Shown piece by piece: positions 4,773-5,848 of a DNA stretch of 5,848 nucleotides. The notes under the pieces were generated by a model. That model did not search any database and was not told where the DNA came from. It was given only the letters and a program-made list of their open reading frames with translations. The first letter of the stretch is position 1; every line of letters begins with the position of its first letter. A program made the translations under genes and the position numbers. Source of the DNA: CS1-C013 sp964347265 (GTDB taxonomy: Archaea > Aenigmatarchaeota > Aenigmatarchaeia > Aenigmatarchaeales > Aenigmatarchaeaceae); contig CAYFXV010000031.1 in assembly GCA_964347265.1 (NCBI GenBank), forward strand, positions 1 to 5,848, read 5' to 3'.

Positions 4773-5751
4773 TTGTAGTTAAATTATTTATAACTTTATT
4801 TATCTCCTTTTCCATTTCAATTTCTTTGATATTGTTTACAACAAATTCCAATCTACCAAACAACTTATTTCTTCTTACTCTTCCAAACATTATGAATTCT
4901 TTGCCAAGTACATCCAAATTTTCAAAAAACGAATCTTTTATTTTTAAAGCCCCGTCTATATTCATTCCTATTAGTTTAAGGGCATTTTCCCTAAAGAACA
5001 CAGCTCTAATATTTCCTGTTCCATCATCGATAACCCCAGAAAGTACAATTGTTTTTTTAGGTTCAACTTCTCCATGTTCAGCACATACAAATTTATTGTC
5101 ATTTATTTTTACTCTTCTTCCACATGTGGGGCATATTTCAAAAAATATATTAGTTTCAAATAATTGGACCAAAGCAGCCTTTATCTCACCCATACTGCCT
5201 TCTTTTAAATTACTAATGTTTTGACGACTTATTTCTCTTTGAGCTATTCTTTCTAAAGGAGGAATGTCCGAATCTTCCAAAATATTTATTCCACCTTTTG
5301 TTCCCAGTCTTATTTCAGCACTCCCAAACCCATTTTCTTTTGTGTAAGCTCCAAACAATTCTATAGCCATTCCAGATTTTAATTTTTCTACAATTTCTGT
5401 TTGTTGATCCCATAAAGACATTCTAATTGTTCCTGAAGGATCACCAAGGATTACATTCGCCACTTTACCAATTTTATCCTTTCTTTTGAATTCCTTAGGT
5501 TCAAAAACTTTAACAATTCTTGCAGTTAGATTTAAATTTCTCAGTCTAGGCACAACGTTCTTTATTTCTAATCTTCTTTTTGTTTTTTGAAATATATCCA
5601 ACCCCAATTCTTTAGCAATTATGTAAGCAGCACCTTCTTTTGACACCAGATTAGAAAGTTCTTGTTGTTTTTCAAGAATTTTTTTATTGATATCCTCATC
5701 AGTTAAATCGGCCTTTTCTTTAATTTTTTTAACTATAATCTCGAAATCCAT
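4762..5751 (-). CDS. rpa: Replication protein A, single-stranded-DNA-binding protein
   Basis: This 329-aa protein is an archaeal RPA that coats single-stranded DNA in replication, repair and recombination. A helical N-terminal segment (1-55) precedes a first OB fold (about 65-158, containing ILGDPSGTIRMSLWD at 101-115). A second OB-like unit (about 183-290) holds a zinc finger: C207-x2-C210 (CPTCG), then C223-x2-H226 (CAEH). The strand-like GVIDDGTGNIRAVFF follows. The layout resembles the large RPA subunit of Pyrococcus and other euryarchaea, slightly shorter. It is the first gene of an operon with radA, a natural pairing because RadA filaments displace RPA. The start at 5751 fits a leaderless promoter at 5771-5788. 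No small RPA subunit genes are in view. Confidence 0.93.
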   Translation of the reverse strand: MDFEIIVKKIKEKADLTDEDINKKILEKQQELSNLVSKEGAAYIIAKELGLDIFQKTKRRLEIKNVVPRLRNLNLTARIVKVFEPKEFKRKDKIGKVANVILGDPSGTIRMSLWDQQTEIVEKLKSGMAIELFGAYTKENGFGSAEIRLGTKGGINILEDSDIPPLERIAQREISRQNISNLKEGSMGEIKAALVQLFETNIFFEICPTCGRRVKINDNKFVCAEHGEVEPKKTIVLSGVIDDGTGNIRAVFFRENALKLIGMNIDGALKIKDSFFENLDVLGKEFIMFGRVRRNKLFGRLEFVVNNIKEIEMEKEINKVINNLTTNVN

Positions 5752-5770
5752 AAAATCAATTATGTCTTAA

Positions 5771-5788
5771 AACTTATATTCTTTTTTT
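5771..5788 (-). promoter_or_regulatory. BRE/TATA promoter of the rpa-radA operon
   Basis: On the minus strand AAAAAAG (BRE-like) runs into AATATAAG, centred about 26 nt upstream of the ATG at 5751, which predicts a leaderless mRNA. The rest of 5752-5848 shows no gene. ATTTAAAAG near 5829-5836 may be a TATA box for a gene beyond the right edge, but that is too weak to call. Confidence 0.55.
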
Positions 5789-5848
5789 ACTGTGTTAAAG
5801 AGTTAATCATCAACTATATTTTCTATAGATTTAAAAGAAATAAATTTT

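Noticed and set aside
4543..4782. Open frame on the plus strand opposite radA
   Set aside because: Antisense to conserved RadA sequence, so a shadow frame.
4826..5224. Open frame on the plus strand opposite rpa
   Set aside because: Antisense to conserved RPA including its zinc finger; low-complexity composition.

Overview
The window is AT-rich and reads as archaeal. It carries RadA rather than RecA, an archaeal RPA with an internal zinc finger, a small stand-alone PRC-barrel protein and a UPF0200-type P-loop kinase. Promoters show TATA/BRE boxes about 25-30 nt ahead of start codons. Several mRNAs look leaderless, and others carry a fragment of GGAGGTGAT immediately before the start. Base composition and small compact genes suggest a DPANN lineage such as Pacearchaeota, Woesearchaeota or a relative; that placement is inference.

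Region 1 (1-273) has no gene. It is packed with 21 exact copies of a 5-bp half-site (TTCAC/GTGAA, most often followed by GT or AT), including two perfect TTCACGTGAA palindromes that bracket a TATA box. It leads directly into a leaderless gene (274-1371) for an ExeA/TniB-like AAA+ ATPase with a C-terminal winged helix. Repeat cluster plus DNA-binding ATPase resembles an origin/initiator pair, or an iteron-controlled or partition module. This is the most interesting part of the window, and the array may continue to the left of base 1.

Region 2 (1368-2013) holds small genes of unknown function. A 77-aa protein on the minus strand converges on and overlaps the ATPase gene end. Divergent from it is a probable two-gene unit encoding a 39-aa basic peptide and a 54-aa two-helix membrane peptide, the second starting at GTG with its ribosome site overlapping the first one's stop.

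Region 3 (2060-3796) carries a UPF0200-type nucleotide-kinase-like protein, then a PRC-barrel protein and a 168-aa cysteine-containing unknown in one transcript, then a separately promoted leaderless 86-aa beta-rich unknown.

Region 4 (5751-3801, minus strand) is a leaderless operon of single-stranded-DNA-binding RPA and the recombinase RadA, whose reading frames overlap by 11 nt. RPA coats single strands and RadA forms the strand-exchange filament, so this is a recombination and repair unit. The last 97 bases hold its promoter and no gene. Together with the ATPase/repeat region, the two ends of the window are both about DNA transactions, although nothing in the sequence proves they are functionally linked.
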